NCBI GenBank assembly: GCA_021162745.1
Contig: JAGGYC010000059.1
Coordinates: 1 to 46,206 of the forward strand
DNA length: 46,206 nt
Reading direction: 5' to 3'
From: Desulfuromonas sp.
GTDB lineage: Bacteria; Desulfobacterota; Desulfuromonadia; Desulfuromonadales; Desulfuromonadaceae
In this document: positions 32,868 through 41,191 of the stretch, one piece after another
Numbering within the stretch: position 1 is the stretch's first letter
Layout: every line of letters begins with the position of its first letter
Translations under genes and position numbers: made by a program
Notes under the pieces: model-generated
What the model was told of the DNA's origin: nothing
The model's database searches: none
The model's input: only the letters and a program-made list of their open reading frames with translations

Positions 32868-34466
32868 CTAAAAGGTTTTGCGGATAACAGTATCTTTTTT
32901 ACAGTGAATATCATCAGTTTCCGGATAATCAATGGTGTAGTGCAGGCCGCGGCTCTCTTTACGTTCCAGAGCGCAACGGACGATCAGCTCGGCAACGGTG
33001 GCCAGATTGCGCAGTTCAAGCAGGTCGCTGGTGATATAAAAATCCCAGTAGTAATCGGAAATCTCTTCCTGAATCATTCGAATACGACGCAATGCCCGGG
33101 TCAGGCGCTTGTCTGAGCGGACGATACCGACATAGTTCCACATGCAGAGACGAATTTCATTCCAGTTGTGGGTAACGACCACTTCCTCATCGCTGTCGAT
33201 GGCTGATCCACAATCCCATGGCTCAACCTGTGGAAATTCGTGGGTCTCTTTGCTGATGGTCTCAATTGCCTTGACTGCCGCCCGTTCACCGAATACCGCC
33301 CCTTCGAGCAGGCTGTTGCTGGCCAAGCGGTTGGCACCGTGCAGGCCGGTGCAGGAGACCTCACCGATGGCAAACAAATTTTTGATTGCGGTCTGGCCAT
33401 GGTTGTCGACTTGAACGCCACCGCACAGATAGTGCGCTGCCGGGACAACGGGGATTGGCTCTTTAGCCATGTCGATGCCGTATTTCAATAGCGTTTCGTG
33501 GATGTTCGGGAAGCGGTCGCGGATGTAGTCTTCGCTCTGATGGGTCATGTCGAGGAACACGCAATCGTCGCCGTTTACCTTCATCTCATTATCAATGGCA
33601 CGGGCGACAATATCGCGCGGCGCAAGATCCTTGAGCTTATGGTACTTCTCCATAAAGGCGGTACCGTCGGCTCTTTTGAGAATCGCCCCTTCGCCACGTA
33701 CCGCTTCGGAGATCAAAAAAGACTTGGCATGGGGATGATAAAGTGTGGTGGGGTGGAACTGCATGAACTCCATGTTGGCAATCGAAGCACCGGCACGATA
33801 AGCCATGGCAACGCCATCACCGGAGGCGATGTCGGGGTTGGAGGTGTAAAGGTAAACTTTACCTGCGCCGCCGGAAGCTAAAACGGTGACCTGAGCACCA
33901 AAGGTGATCACTTCGTTGTTTTTGCTGTCGAGGACATAGGCACCGAGACAGAGATCCTCCGGCAGCCGACGCTGGCGTGCTTTGGCTTCGGTGATCAGAT
34001 CGACCGCGCAGTGATATTCGTAGACGGTTATGTTGGGATGTTTTGCCACGGCTGCGGCCAACGCCCTCTCGATCTCACGACCGGTAATGTCAGAAGCGTG
34101 GAGGATGCGGCGATGACTGTGCCCACCTTCACGGGTCAGGTCATACTCACCGTCGTTGTTTTTAGTGAAATCGGCACCGATGTCGATCAGATCCTGAATG
34201 GCCTTAGGGCCGCTTTCGACCACTATGTCGACGATGTCACGGTGGGAAAGCTGGGCACCGGCGACCATGGTGTCTTCGGCATGAGCCTCAAATGAATCGT
34301 CTTCTGAAAAAACAGTGGCAATGCCGCCCTGGGCGTAATTAGTTGATGTTTCGTAGACCTCGCGTTTGGTGATGATTGAAACCGAACCCTCATCTGCCAC
34401 TTTCAGGGCAAACGACAAGCCCGCAATACCACTGCCGATAATCAGGAAATCTGAAGTGATCTTCAT
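32868..34466 (-). CDS. nadB: L-aspartate oxidase
   Basis: 532 residues. FAD flavoprotein that makes iminoaspartate, the first step of NAD synthesis with NadA. FAD-binding IIGSGIAGLSFALKV, then TNYAQGGIATVFSEDDSFEAH, GGHSHRRILHASDITGREIE, PVVPAAHYLCGGV and GLHGANRLASNSLLEGAVFG are hallmarks; the C-terminal helical domain ends around RKESRGLHYTIDYPETDD. Anaerobes use fumarate as electron acceptor; this cannot be read from the sequence. I chose the ATG at 34466 (MKITSDFLIIGSG, AGAGGA upstream); a longer start at 34529 is possible but adds an untypical tail. Confidence 0.96.
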   Translation of the reverse strand: MKITSDFLIIGSGIAGLSFALKVADEGSVSIITKREVYETSTNYAQGGIATVFSEDDSFEAHAEDTMVAGAQLSHRDIVDIVVESGPKAIQDLIDIGADFTKNNDGEYDLTREGGHSHRRILHASDITGREIERALAAAVAKHPNITVYEYHCAVDLITEAKARQRRLPEDLCLGAYVLDSKNNEVITFGAQVTVLASGGAGKVYLYTSNPDIASGDGVAMAYRAGASIANMEFMQFHPTTLYHPHAKSFLISEAVRGEGAILKRADGTAFMEKYHKLKDLAPRDIVARAIDNEMKVNGDDCVFLDMTHQSEDYIRDRFPNIHETLLKYGIDMAKEPIPVVPAAHYLCGGVQVDNHGQTAIKNLFAIGEVSCTGLHGANRLASNSLLEGAVFGERAAVKAIETISKETHEFPQVEPWDCGSAIDSDEEVVVTHNWNEIRLCMWNYVGIVRSDKRLTRALRRIRMIQEEISDYYWDFYITSDLLELRNLATVAELIVRCALERKESRGLHYTIDYPETDDIHCKKDTVIRKTF

Positions 34467-34874
34467 TGCAGTCCTCTGGAGGATAGAACCTGAATCCGTA
34501 AGTACTCGTCGGCGAACAGCACATGTCATTGAATTGCCTAAACATCCAAAAAATCACCGCTGAACCTGTGTGTGGAGCTAAGATTTTTTGAATCGTTTAC
34601 TCAATCCAGGCACTTGCACTCTTCATCCACCGTTTACTTAAGGACGCAGGTAGAATAAAATTACAAAAAAAGTGGATAGTTTCGTGCCATCAATCAGTCG
34701 TCTGCTCTGTTGTAAGTATATTTTGAAAACAGACAACGCAGTATTATCTGCGCTGTGTTGCGATCCTGTCAAGAGCTTTGACGGGTGAACAATGCATTGA
34801 GGATTTTCAGTTTTTCGTTTAGAGTACAGCCTTCGTTGGATATAACCTGATCCAGGTGTATAATGAGGTGAGTC
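34467..34874. other. Divergent intergenic region, nadB and transglycosylase
   Basis: About 400 nt between divergent genes and so expected to hold both promoters. A TATAAT hexamer (34859-34864) with TTGGAT 17 nt before it (34836-34841) lies only 11 nt before the transglycosylase GTG, and the apparent ribosome site GAGGTG would fall upstream of its predicted transcription start. A small palindrome GTCAA-GAGCT-TTGAC is at 34768-34782. No RNA gene, repeat or other ORF of note was seen. Confidence 0.5.
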
Positions 34875-35447
34875 GTGGGGAGACGTTTTGTCATCGCACT
34901 TTCATTCAGTATCTTTTTTTTGTGGACAGCAGGTGTTGAGGCTGCCATCTACAAATATGTAGATGCTCAAGGGCAAATTCATTACAGCAATGTGCCGGTG
35001 CGTTCGCAATACCGTTTTTATCAGGCGGAACCAGGGGATAATAAACACTCCAATCTTTCTGTTCCCGATTTGATTCAGCGTTATGCTGTTGTGAACAAGC
35101 TTGATGTCAATTTGGTGCGAGCCGTCGTCCGGGCAGAGAGTAATTTTGACGTTGATGCGATTTCATCTTGCGGTGCCATCGGCTTGATGCAGTTACACCC
35201 TGAGACGATTCAGGATCTGAAAGTTACAGATCCTTTTGATCCTCTACAGAATATTGCCGGAGGAACCAAATATTTGCGGCGCATGTTAGACCGTTTTGAT
35301 GGTAACCTGGATTTAGCTCTGGCAGCATATAATGCCGGGCCATCGACTGTAGAGCGCTATGGTGGGATTCCGCCTTATGCCGAAACCGAGGCCTATGTGG
35401 AAAAGGTCAAACATTATCGACACCTTTACCGTCAGGATGAATCATAA
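34875..35447 (+). CDS. Lytic transglycosylase (SLT) with DUF4124-like N-terminus
   Basis: 190 residues with a signal peptide (VIALSFSIFFLWTAGVEA), so periplasmic. Residues about 24-50 (IYKYVDAQGQIHYSNVPV) form a small DUF4124-like domain. A soluble lytic transglycosylase fold follows with the catalytic Glu in VRAVVRAESNFD, GAIGLMQLHPET, DPLQNIAGGTKYLRRML and LALAAYNAGPSTVERYGG. The enzyme cleaves peptidoglycan glycan strands. GTG start with GAGGTG four bases upstream. Its stop overlaps the pgsA start by one base. Confidence 0.92.
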   Translation: MGRRFVIALSFSIFFLWTAGVEAAIYKYVDAQGQIHYSNVPVRSQYRFYQAEPGDNKHSNLSVPDLIQRYAVVNKLDVNLVRAVVRAESNFDVDAISSCGAIGLMQLHPETIQDLKVTDPFDPLQNIAGGTKYLRRMLDRFDGNLDLALAAYNAGPSTVERYGGIPPYAETEAYVEKVKHYRHLYRQDES

Positions 35448-36040
35448 TGATATCCGATAAAAATGGAGTAATGAATATACCAAATATCCTCACCATGGCG
35501 CGTATCGCCTGTGTGCCGGTGGTGATGGTGCTTTTGCTCTCCGATTCCCGGCAAATGGGCTTCTGGGCGGCACTGATCTTTTCCATCGCCTCCATAACCG
35601 ATTGGCTCGATGGCTATCTGGCGCGTAAGTGGGAACTGGTTACCGTGATGGGGAAGTTTCTCGACCCGTTGGCCGATAAACTGATTGTCATGGCAGCGCT
35701 GATCATGATGATTCCTCTGGGCCGTGTTCCGGCCTGGGCCGTGTTCCTGATTCTGGCGCGTGAAATGCTGGTAACCGGGTTGCGTTCCATCGCTTCATCA
35801 GAAGGGATTGTGATCGCCGCCAGTGATCTGGGGAAGTATAAGACCATTTTTCAGATGGTCGCCATCATTGCTCTGATGTTGCATTACGACTATTACTGGT
35901 TCTTTGGTCTCAAATGGGAAATATTCCACGTCTCCATGCAGTTCGTCGGCAGCTTTTTCTTCTACGTTTCCTTCGTTCTGGCCATGTGGTCAGGGGGCGA
36001 TTACCTGTATAAGTTTTCCCGGGTACTTGTTAAACAATAA
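35447..36040 (+). CDS. pgsA: Phosphatidylglycerophosphate synthase
   Basis: 197 residues, several transmembrane helices. It makes phosphatidylglycerophosphate from CDP-diacylglycerol and glycerol-3-phosphate. The CDP-alcohol phosphotransferase signature D-x2-DG-x2-AR-x8-G-x3-D-x3-D is seen as DWLDGYLARKWELVTVMGKF followed by LDPLADK. The N-terminus NIPNILTMARIACVPVVM is typical. Its ATG overlaps the preceding stop (TAATG), so the two genes are coupled. An internal ATG at 35471 is another possible start. Confidence 0.93.
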   Translation: MISDKNGVMNIPNILTMARIACVPVVMVLLLSDSRQMGFWAALIFSIASITDWLDGYLARKWELVTVMGKFLDPLADKLIVMAALIMMIPLGRVPAWAVFLILAREMLVTGLRSIASSEGIVIAASDLGKYKTIFQMVAIIALMLHYDYYWFFGLKWEIFHVSMQFVGSFFFYVSFVLAMWSGGDYLYKFSRVLVKQ

Positions 36041-36086
36041 TCAGCAACGGTGTAGCTGAAAAAAAACATCAACAAACAGTTTTTAT

Positions 36087-36115
36087 TTGACTTGTTCATA
36101 GCTTTCTTGTTAAAA
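36087..36115 (+). promoter_or_regulatory. Promoter of tRNA-Gly
   Basis: TTGACT (36087-36092), 17-nt spacer, TTAAAA (36110-36115), 15 nt before the tRNA. Confidence 0.7.
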
Positions 36116-36130
36116 GATTCCTCGCTGCAC

Positions 36131-36205
<75 letters not shown>

Positions 36206-36213
36206 TTATATAG

Positions 36214-36246
36214 AAAAGGCCTGATCTGCTGATCAGGCCTTTTTTC
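36214..36246 (+). terminator. Terminator of tRNA-Gly
   Basis: AAAAGGCCTGATC-TGCT-GATCAGGCCTTTTTT, a perfect stem with a T-run directly after the tRNA. Confidence 0.95.
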
Positions 36247-36475
36247 GTTGTACCTGTACCCATTCAACTCTTTGGTTTATCTCCTCCAGGCGTAATTTCT
36301 TATCTGTACTGTTTTTTCTATTCTCTTGTGATCGTAAACATATCCTGTGACAAAAGTGTGATGTCAGTGTGTCATTTGAGTAAAAGGTTGTACTGCGGTC
36401 AACCCTGTCGATCTTCAATGAATGACGAATTAGTTCGATTGCGTGGCAGAACAACAGCCCTTTTCCGAAGACACA

Positions 36476-36517
36476 ATCGCGCCTGATCTGCTGAACTTAT
36501 TTCTAATCAGGCGCGAT
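36476..36517. repeat. 12-bp inverted repeat resembling the tRNA-Gly terminator
   Basis: ATCGCGCCTGAT (36476-36487) and ATCAGGCGCGAT (36506-36517) are perfect complements with an 18-nt loop. Its CCTGATCTGCTGA start is shared with the tRNA-Gly terminator at 36220. It has no T-run. It lies in the otherwise featureless stretch 36247-36633 before the riboswitch; an operator is possible but nothing names a regulator. Confidence 0.5.
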
Positions 36518-36633
36518 GGAATTTGTAGCACCTTTTAAATAGATATGCTGCTGCAATCGTAATGTTGACAAGTGGGAGTTATCTGTTAGTTTTTTCAATA
36601 TTCTATAGAGCTTTTTTTATGAAAATATTCCCT

Positions 36634-36758
36634 GCATGACAACGCCAAACTCTCTGTGAGGAGAGGACGGAAAGCATGGGGTCTTTGTCTCTCTTTTCGG
36701 GGTAAAGATGGCCTGGCTGCTAACGTGCGAAACGGTTTCGGCTAGCCAGGTTTTTTTT
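36634..36758 (+). promoter_or_regulatory. GEMM-I-like riboswitch (c-di-GMP/cGAMP) with terminator
   Basis: The core pattern of the c-di-GMP-I class can be read in order: CCAAAC (36645-36650); stem P2 CTCTC/GAGAG (36650-36654, 36661-36665) capped by GTGA, a GNRA tetraloop; GGACGGAAAGC (36665-36675) versus consensus GGACGCAAAGC; GGGGTCTTT and AAAGATGGCC as P3 (36678-36686, 36704-36713). A weak P1 GCATG/CGTGC can be drawn (36634-36638, 36724-36728). The 3' aptamer strand CCTGGCT (36712-36718) is also the 5' arm of an intrinsic terminator that pairs with AGCCAGG (36744-36750) and ends in T8, just before GGAGGG of the next gene. Such overlap fits an ON switch. The base that sets c-di-GMP or cGAMP preference could not be assigned safely. 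Confidence 0.75.
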
Positions 36759-36775
36759 AAGGAGGGCATGTGTTT

Positions 36776-38365
36776 ATGAGTCGATCTGTCTTTGTTTCGG
36801 CTGTTTTCTGCAATAATACGAATATGTATCGAAGGGTCAGATGGCTGCTGACTCTGGCAACCTGCCTGATTTTGATGATTCCTCTGGCGGTTTCCGCCGA
36901 AGAATCTTATCAACCCGCCTTATTCACGCCGGACTCTTCCGGGGGGATCCCACTTTCCATCACCCGCTTTATCGACCTGGTTATCAATAGGAATCAGCAG
37001 CTGCAGTCGCAGCAGGCTGATCAGATTATCAAGATGGAGGGCGTCAAGGCCGCGCGGGCGATTTTTGAGCCTGCCCTTGTTGGTAGCTACAGTCACCAGT
37101 TCAATCGTGAACAGAACAGCACGACAGATTTTTTCAGTCGTGGTGGTACGGAAACCTACCAGCAGGAGGCTGACAAGTACGCGCTGGAGGTCGAGGGTTT
37201 GGTTCACACTGGTGCACAGTATAAGGTCGGTGTGGCTTGGAGTGAAACAGAAGACAGTATCAACGAAAGCGTTGAAGAATATCGGCCCCTGGCCTATGTG
37301 AATTTGACTCAGCCGCTGCTTAAAAATGCCGGGATCAAAACCACGACTACGCAGATCCGCATCGCACAAGCGGATACCGATCTGGCTTTGCAGAGTTATC
37401 GCCAGGAACTGCTCAACGTTGTCGGCCGGGCGACCGTGATCTACTGGGACCTCTATCTGGCTCAGAAAAAAGTTGCGATGCGTACCGAATCGGTGCAGGT
37501 GGCCAATCGGATTCTGGAAGATAATCGTGCCCGCTATAGAACGGGCAAGATGGCAGAGATTGAGGTGCTGGAAGCGGAGGCCGGTCTGGCCCTGCGCAAG
37601 GCCCTCGAAGTTGAGGCCCGCAAGACGTATGTTGCGGCCATGAATGATGTGCTTACTCTGTTCGCGGAACATGCCGTTGGCTATGATGCAGATATTATTG
37701 CTATTGATCCGCTTGTTCTGGAAAGCGGTACCTATAGCTACCAGGATTCGATCGGCAGGGCGTTCAAGCTGAGACCGGAATACCTAGCGACCCATACCAA
37801 GCTATCCCAGGAAGATATCCGCCTTGCTTATGCCAAGAATCAACGCTGGCCGGAATTGGATCTGAAGGCCAGTTTGGGCCTGAATGGTCTGGATAACGAC
37901 CAGTCCGATGCCTGGGCCAATCTGGAAAGCAAAGACTATTATTCATGGTCGGTGGGAGTGGAATTTCGGATCCCGCTGTTTGGCGACCAGAAAAGTAGCA
38001 GTGAGATGGCCCAGGTTAAGCAGAGAAAACGCAAGGTTCTGCTTGAAATGAAAGCCATTGAAGTGGCATTGGCCAATGCCGTAGAGACAACCATTTACAG
38101 TATTCAAAGCGCAACCGAACAAGCCCGGTATTCCTCCAGCGTAGCTGAGTTCAACAGTCGTCTGTTGGAAATCGAGCTTGTACGTTTAAAGGCGGGCAAA
38201 AGCAACAGCCGGATGGTGCTTGAAAAAGAAGAGGATTTCCGCAGTGCCAGAGAGGCGGAGTTGGAGGCGTTGGTTAATCAGAAAAAAGCCATCCTTGAGC
38301 TGGAAATGGCCGAGGGCAGTCTGCTTTCCCGTTATCACAAGGATGTTCTGGAGGAGGGGGTATGA
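36776..38365 (+). CDS. TolC-family outer-membrane channel
   Basis: 529 residues. A long leader ending LILMIPLAVSAEE gives an export signal, perhaps from an inner start at 36824. The mature protein has two OEP-type repeats of long amphipathic coils: QQLQSQQADQIIKMEGVKAA, NVVGRATVIYWDLYLAQKKV, EIEVLEAEAGLALRKALEVE, and the second half SVAEFNSRLLEIELVRLKAG. It resembles TolC-like trimers that form a channel through the outer membrane. I chose the ATG at 36776 with GGAGGG nine bases upstream. It is the first gene of a five-gene operon behind the riboswitch; the next ATG overlaps its stop. Confidence 0.88.
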   Translation: MSRSVFVSAVFCNNTNMYRRVRWLLTLATCLILMIPLAVSAEESYQPALFTPDSSGGIPLSITRFIDLVINRNQQLQSQQADQIIKMEGVKAARAIFEPALVGSYSHQFNREQNSTTDFFSRGGTETYQQEADKYALEVEGLVHTGAQYKVGVAWSETEDSINESVEEYRPLAYVNLTQPLLKNAGIKTTTTQIRIAQADTDLALQSYRQELLNVVGRATVIYWDLYLAQKKVAMRTESVQVANRILEDNRARYRTGKMAEIEVLEAEAGLALRKALEVEARKTYVAAMNDVLTLFAEHAVGYDADIIAIDPLVLESGTYSYQDSIGRAFKLRPEYLATHTKLSQEDIRLAYAKNQRWPELDLKASLGLNGLDNDQSDAWANLESKDYYSWSVGVEFRIPLFGDQKSSSEMAQVKQRKRKVLLEMKAIEVALANAVETTIYSIQSATEQARYSSSVAEFNSRLLEIELVRLKAGKSNSRMVLEKEEDFRSAREAELEALVNQKKAILELEMAEGSLLSRYHKDVLEEGV

Positions 38366-39252
38366 TGAACTCACTGGTCGCCTGGAATAATCAGTTCGGA
38401 GTTCTCAGCGGGGGGCTTGTACGCTGTGTCTTGCTTGTCGGCCTGATTATTGGCGGCAGTCTGTCACCTGCTGTGGCAGAGGAGATTGGCGGCATTTCCG
38501 GTATTACAGAACCGGTGCATGATGTCATCCTGAGTTTGTCCACCAGCGGAACCGTTACCAGGATCTTTTTTAACGAAGGCGATTATGTCAAAAAAGGCAA
38601 AGTGATCCTCGGGCTGGATATGCAGCTCGAAACCTTGGAAGTTGAGCGTCGCAAGCTGATCTGGGAAAGCAAAGCGGAACTTAATTCGGCCATTGCCCGT
38701 GTCGCGACCCTGAGCTCTCAGCTCGATGCGAGTCGGGAACTTTACAAGAGTACCGGCTCAATCAGCCAGGAAGAATTGGAGCAGCAGCAGCTTGAATTTG
38801 AACTCGCCGTCGCCGAGAAAGAACGCCTGAAAATCAGCGAGGAGCGCGAGCGGATTGAATACAGGATCGCTGTAGAGCAATTGAACAAACGAAGTCTGTG
38901 CGCGCCATTCTCTGGGATCATTACGGAACTTTTGGCTGACATCGGTGAAACCAGTGAACTGGATGTTCCTCTCGTGCATCTCGTGGATACCAGCCAGTGC
39001 CTGTTTGTCTGCACCGTGGAGGAGCAGGTTGGACGGACATTGCAGAGAGGGCCTGCCGTGAATCTAGAGCTTGAGGCGGGTGAGATTCCCGACAAGATAA
39101 CGGCAGAGATCAGTTATGTCGATCCGGTGGTTGATCCGGCCAGCGGGCTCCAGAGAGTGAAGGCTGTCTTTGAGAACAAGGACGGAAAAATTCATCCAGG
39201 TGTCGCCGGGAAGATGTTTATTTCCAGACGTGCTTCAGACGTCGAACAGTAA
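38362..39252 (+). CDS. Periplasmic HlyD-type adaptor protein
   Basis: 296 residues, with an export signal (LVRCVLLVGLIIGGSLSPAVAEE). Membrane-fusion-protein layout: a lipoyl-like start (EPVHDVILSLSTSGTVTRIF, EGDYVKKGKVILGLD), a coiled hairpin (about 90-170), the second lipoyl half (SLCAPFSGIITELLADIGET), and a beta-barrel domain (DPVVDPASGLQRVKAVFENK). Such proteins couple an inner-membrane machine to a TolC channel. Its ATG overlaps the stop of the TolC gene by four bases. The signal may be a cleaved peptide or an anchor. Confidence 0.88.
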   Translation: MMNSLVAWNNQFGVLSGGLVRCVLLVGLIIGGSLSPAVAEEIGGISGITEPVHDVILSLSTSGTVTRIFFNEGDYVKKGKVILGLDMQLETLEVERRKLIWESKAELNSAIARVATLSSQLDASRELYKSTGSISQEELEQQQLEFELAVAEKERLKISEERERIEYRIAVEQLNKRSLCAPFSGIITELLADIGETSELDVPLVHLVDTSQCLFVCTVEEQVGRTLQRGPAVNLELEAGEIPDKITAEISYVDPVVDPASGLQRVKAVFENKDGKIHPGVAGKMFISRRASDVEQ

Positions 39253-39324
39253 TTTGAAGGGGATTCCTGTCAGTATGGATCTCTGTTGCTGGCTGACCTT
39301 TGACCGCAAGGGTAGGTGCGCATT

Positions 39325-41190
39325 ATGGGCTACACACAAGAACAACAGAATATAACCAGGGAGCAGGTAATCGAGAACCTGGGGAAAATGCGCCAGTACG
39401 AAGGACATCCTAAGACGTTCTGGCCGTCTCTTCTCGAAAATACCGCTCACTTCGTTGAAGCGAAACTTGGTTTGATCCTGATTCAGGACGATGTTGATGC
39501 GCCCTGGAAAACTCTCTGTCACTGGCCGCCTAGAGAACGGGAGTTCCTGAAGGCACCCGAGTTGATCAAAAAGATTGAAGCTGTTGCCGATGCTTCACTT
39601 GTCAAAAAATATGCTTGGGACAACAGCTCGCTGGTAAGTAACAAGGGAGAGCAGGCCAGCCTTTTAGCTATCCGTTTCGAACTTCTGGAAGAAAGCTGGG
39701 AGAGTGTCGCTGTCTTTGTGCTGGATAACAGGTCTGAGCAGGAGCTTGAAGGGCTGGCGATAAATCTCAAGTTGATCGCCGATACACCGGTTATTTATCA
39801 ACTCGGTCGGATGGCGCGGCAGTCCATGGATGATGTCAACCAGTTTTCGGAAGCCCTCGACCTGATGTTGCTGCTCAACGCCGAAGAGCGTTACCTGGCG
39901 GCAGCCATGACCTTTTGTAACGAAATTTCCTCCCGATATCTTTGCAGTCGGGTTAGCCTGGGATGGCTTGAAGATGGTTACGTCAGGCTTCAGGCCATCA
40001 GTCATATGGAACGCTTTGAGAAAAAAATGGAAGTGGTGCAGGCCCTGGAAACCGTCATGGAAGAGGCTTTTGATCAGGATGAAGAAATTCTCTGGCCTCA
40101 GCCGGATGATAGCACTGCCGTTACCCGGGACCATGCAATCTATACCAAGGAACAGAGTGTTTCCTACATGGTTTCCCTGCCGCTTCGTCTTGAAAACTCT
40201 GCTGTTGCTGTGCTCTGTTGTGAACGGGCTGGCGAAACCTTTTCTGATGCTGACCTGAGAGGATTGCGCGTATTGTGCGATCAAGCTGTTCGAAGGTTAG
40301 GTGACCTCAAGGAGCATGATCGCTGGTTTGGTGCTCAGATCGCAGCTGACCTGCGTAAAAGAATCCCGCAATTGAAAAGTGCTGAGCATACTTTTGCCAA
40401 GGGGATTGGCCTGCTGCTGTGCCTGTTGCTGGCCTTCCTGTTGTTTGGTCGACTGCCCTACCGGGTCGAGGCTCCCTTTATTTTGCGTACGGATGATGTC
40501 AAATATCTGCCTGCGGCCCACGATGGCTACATCGACAGTGTCCCGGTTCGTGTCGGTGATCGGGTTGATGAGGGCGCATTGCTTTTGACCCTCGATACGC
40601 GGGAATTGCTACTCGAGGAATCGGCTGCGATTGCCAACCTGAACCGTTATTCACGAGAGGCTGAGAAGGGCAGAGCCGAGAATGCTCTGGCTGAAATGAA
40701 AATTTCCATGGCTTTGGCTGCTCAGGCTCGGGCGCAACTCGACCTGATCCGTTACAAATTGAACCATTCTGAAGTCAAGGCGCCCTTTCAGGGGATCGTT
40801 GTCGAAGGAGATCTTGAGGAGCTACTGGGGGCACCAGTCAACAAAGGGGATGTGTTGTTCAAGGTTGCACATCTGGAAAAGATGTACGCCGAGTTCGAGA
40901 TCAGTGAGCGGGATATCCATGAGCTTTCAGATGGACTTTCCGGCGAGATTGCTTTTGTAAGTCAGCCGCAACTGAAGTTTCGGGTGACGTTGGAGCGGGT
41001 GGATCCGGTTTCCCAGGCCAAGGAGGAGGGTAATATCTTCTTGGCCAGGGGCATGTTCCCTGAGCAAAAGGCAGACTGGTGGCGACCTGGAATGAGCGGC
41101 GTGGCGAAGATTGATGTCGGTAGCCGCAATGTTCTGTGGATTTTGACGCATCGCACCATCGATTTCTTCCGTATGTTGCTGTGGTGGTAA
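39325..41190 (+). CDS. GAF domain fused to HlyD-like membrane-fusion protein
   Basis: 621 residues. The first 350 are cytoplasmic, with a GAF-like sensor domain (about 185-330: AMTFCNEISSRYLCSRVSLG, YMVSLPLRLENSAVAVLCCE, FSDADLRGLRVLCDQA), possibly with a degenerate copy before it (about 35-155). One transmembrane helix (GLLLCLLLAFLLFGRL, about 360-378) follows, then a periplasmic HlyD half (APFILRTDDVKYLPAAHDGY, RVGDRVDEGALLLTLDTREL, KAPFQGIVVEGDLEELLG) and a C-terminal second membrane-proximal tail (LTHRTIDFFRMLLWW). A soluble sensor on an export adaptor is unusual. I chose the ATG at 39325 over a GTG at 39316. Confidence 0.85.
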   Translation: MGYTQEQQNITREQVIENLGKMRQYEGHPKTFWPSLLENTAHFVEAKLGLILIQDDVDAPWKTLCHWPPREREFLKAPELIKKIEAVADASLVKKYAWDNSSLVSNKGEQASLLAIRFELLEESWESVAVFVLDNRSEQELEGLAINLKLIADTPVIYQLGRMARQSMDDVNQFSEALDLMLLLNAEERYLAAAMTFCNEISSRYLCSRVSLGWLEDGYVRLQAISHMERFEKKMEVVQALETVMEEAFDQDEEILWPQPDDSTAVTRDHAIYTKEQSVSYMVSLPLRLENSAVAVLCCERAGETFSDADLRGLRVLCDQAVRRLGDLKEHDRWFGAQIAADLRKRIPQLKSAEHTFAKGIGLLLCLLLAFLLFGRLPYRVEAPFILRTDDVKYLPAAHDGYIDSVPVRVGDRVDEGALLLTLDTRELLLEESAAIANLNRYSREAEKGRAENALAEMKISMALAAQARAQLDLIRYKLNHSEVKAPFQGIVVEGDLEELLGAPVNKGDVLFKVAHLEKMYAEFEISERDIHELSDGLSGEIAFVSQPQLKFRVTLERVDPVSQAKEEGNIFLARGMFPEQKADWWRPGMSGVAKIDVGSRNVLWILTHRTIDFFRMLLWW

Positions 41191-41191
41191 T

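Noticed and set aside
34836-34864. Perfect -10 TATAAT with TTGGAT -35 just before the transglycosylase gene
   Set aside because: The predicted start of transcription would fall after the apparent ribosome site GAGGTG, so it conflicts with translation unless the mRNA is leaderless. Kept only as a possibility, not called a promoter.
36233-36454. Minus-strand frame after tRNA-Gly
   Set aside because: It starts in a featureless stretch and ends in the tRNA-Gly terminator; no ribosome site and no recognisable protein pattern.
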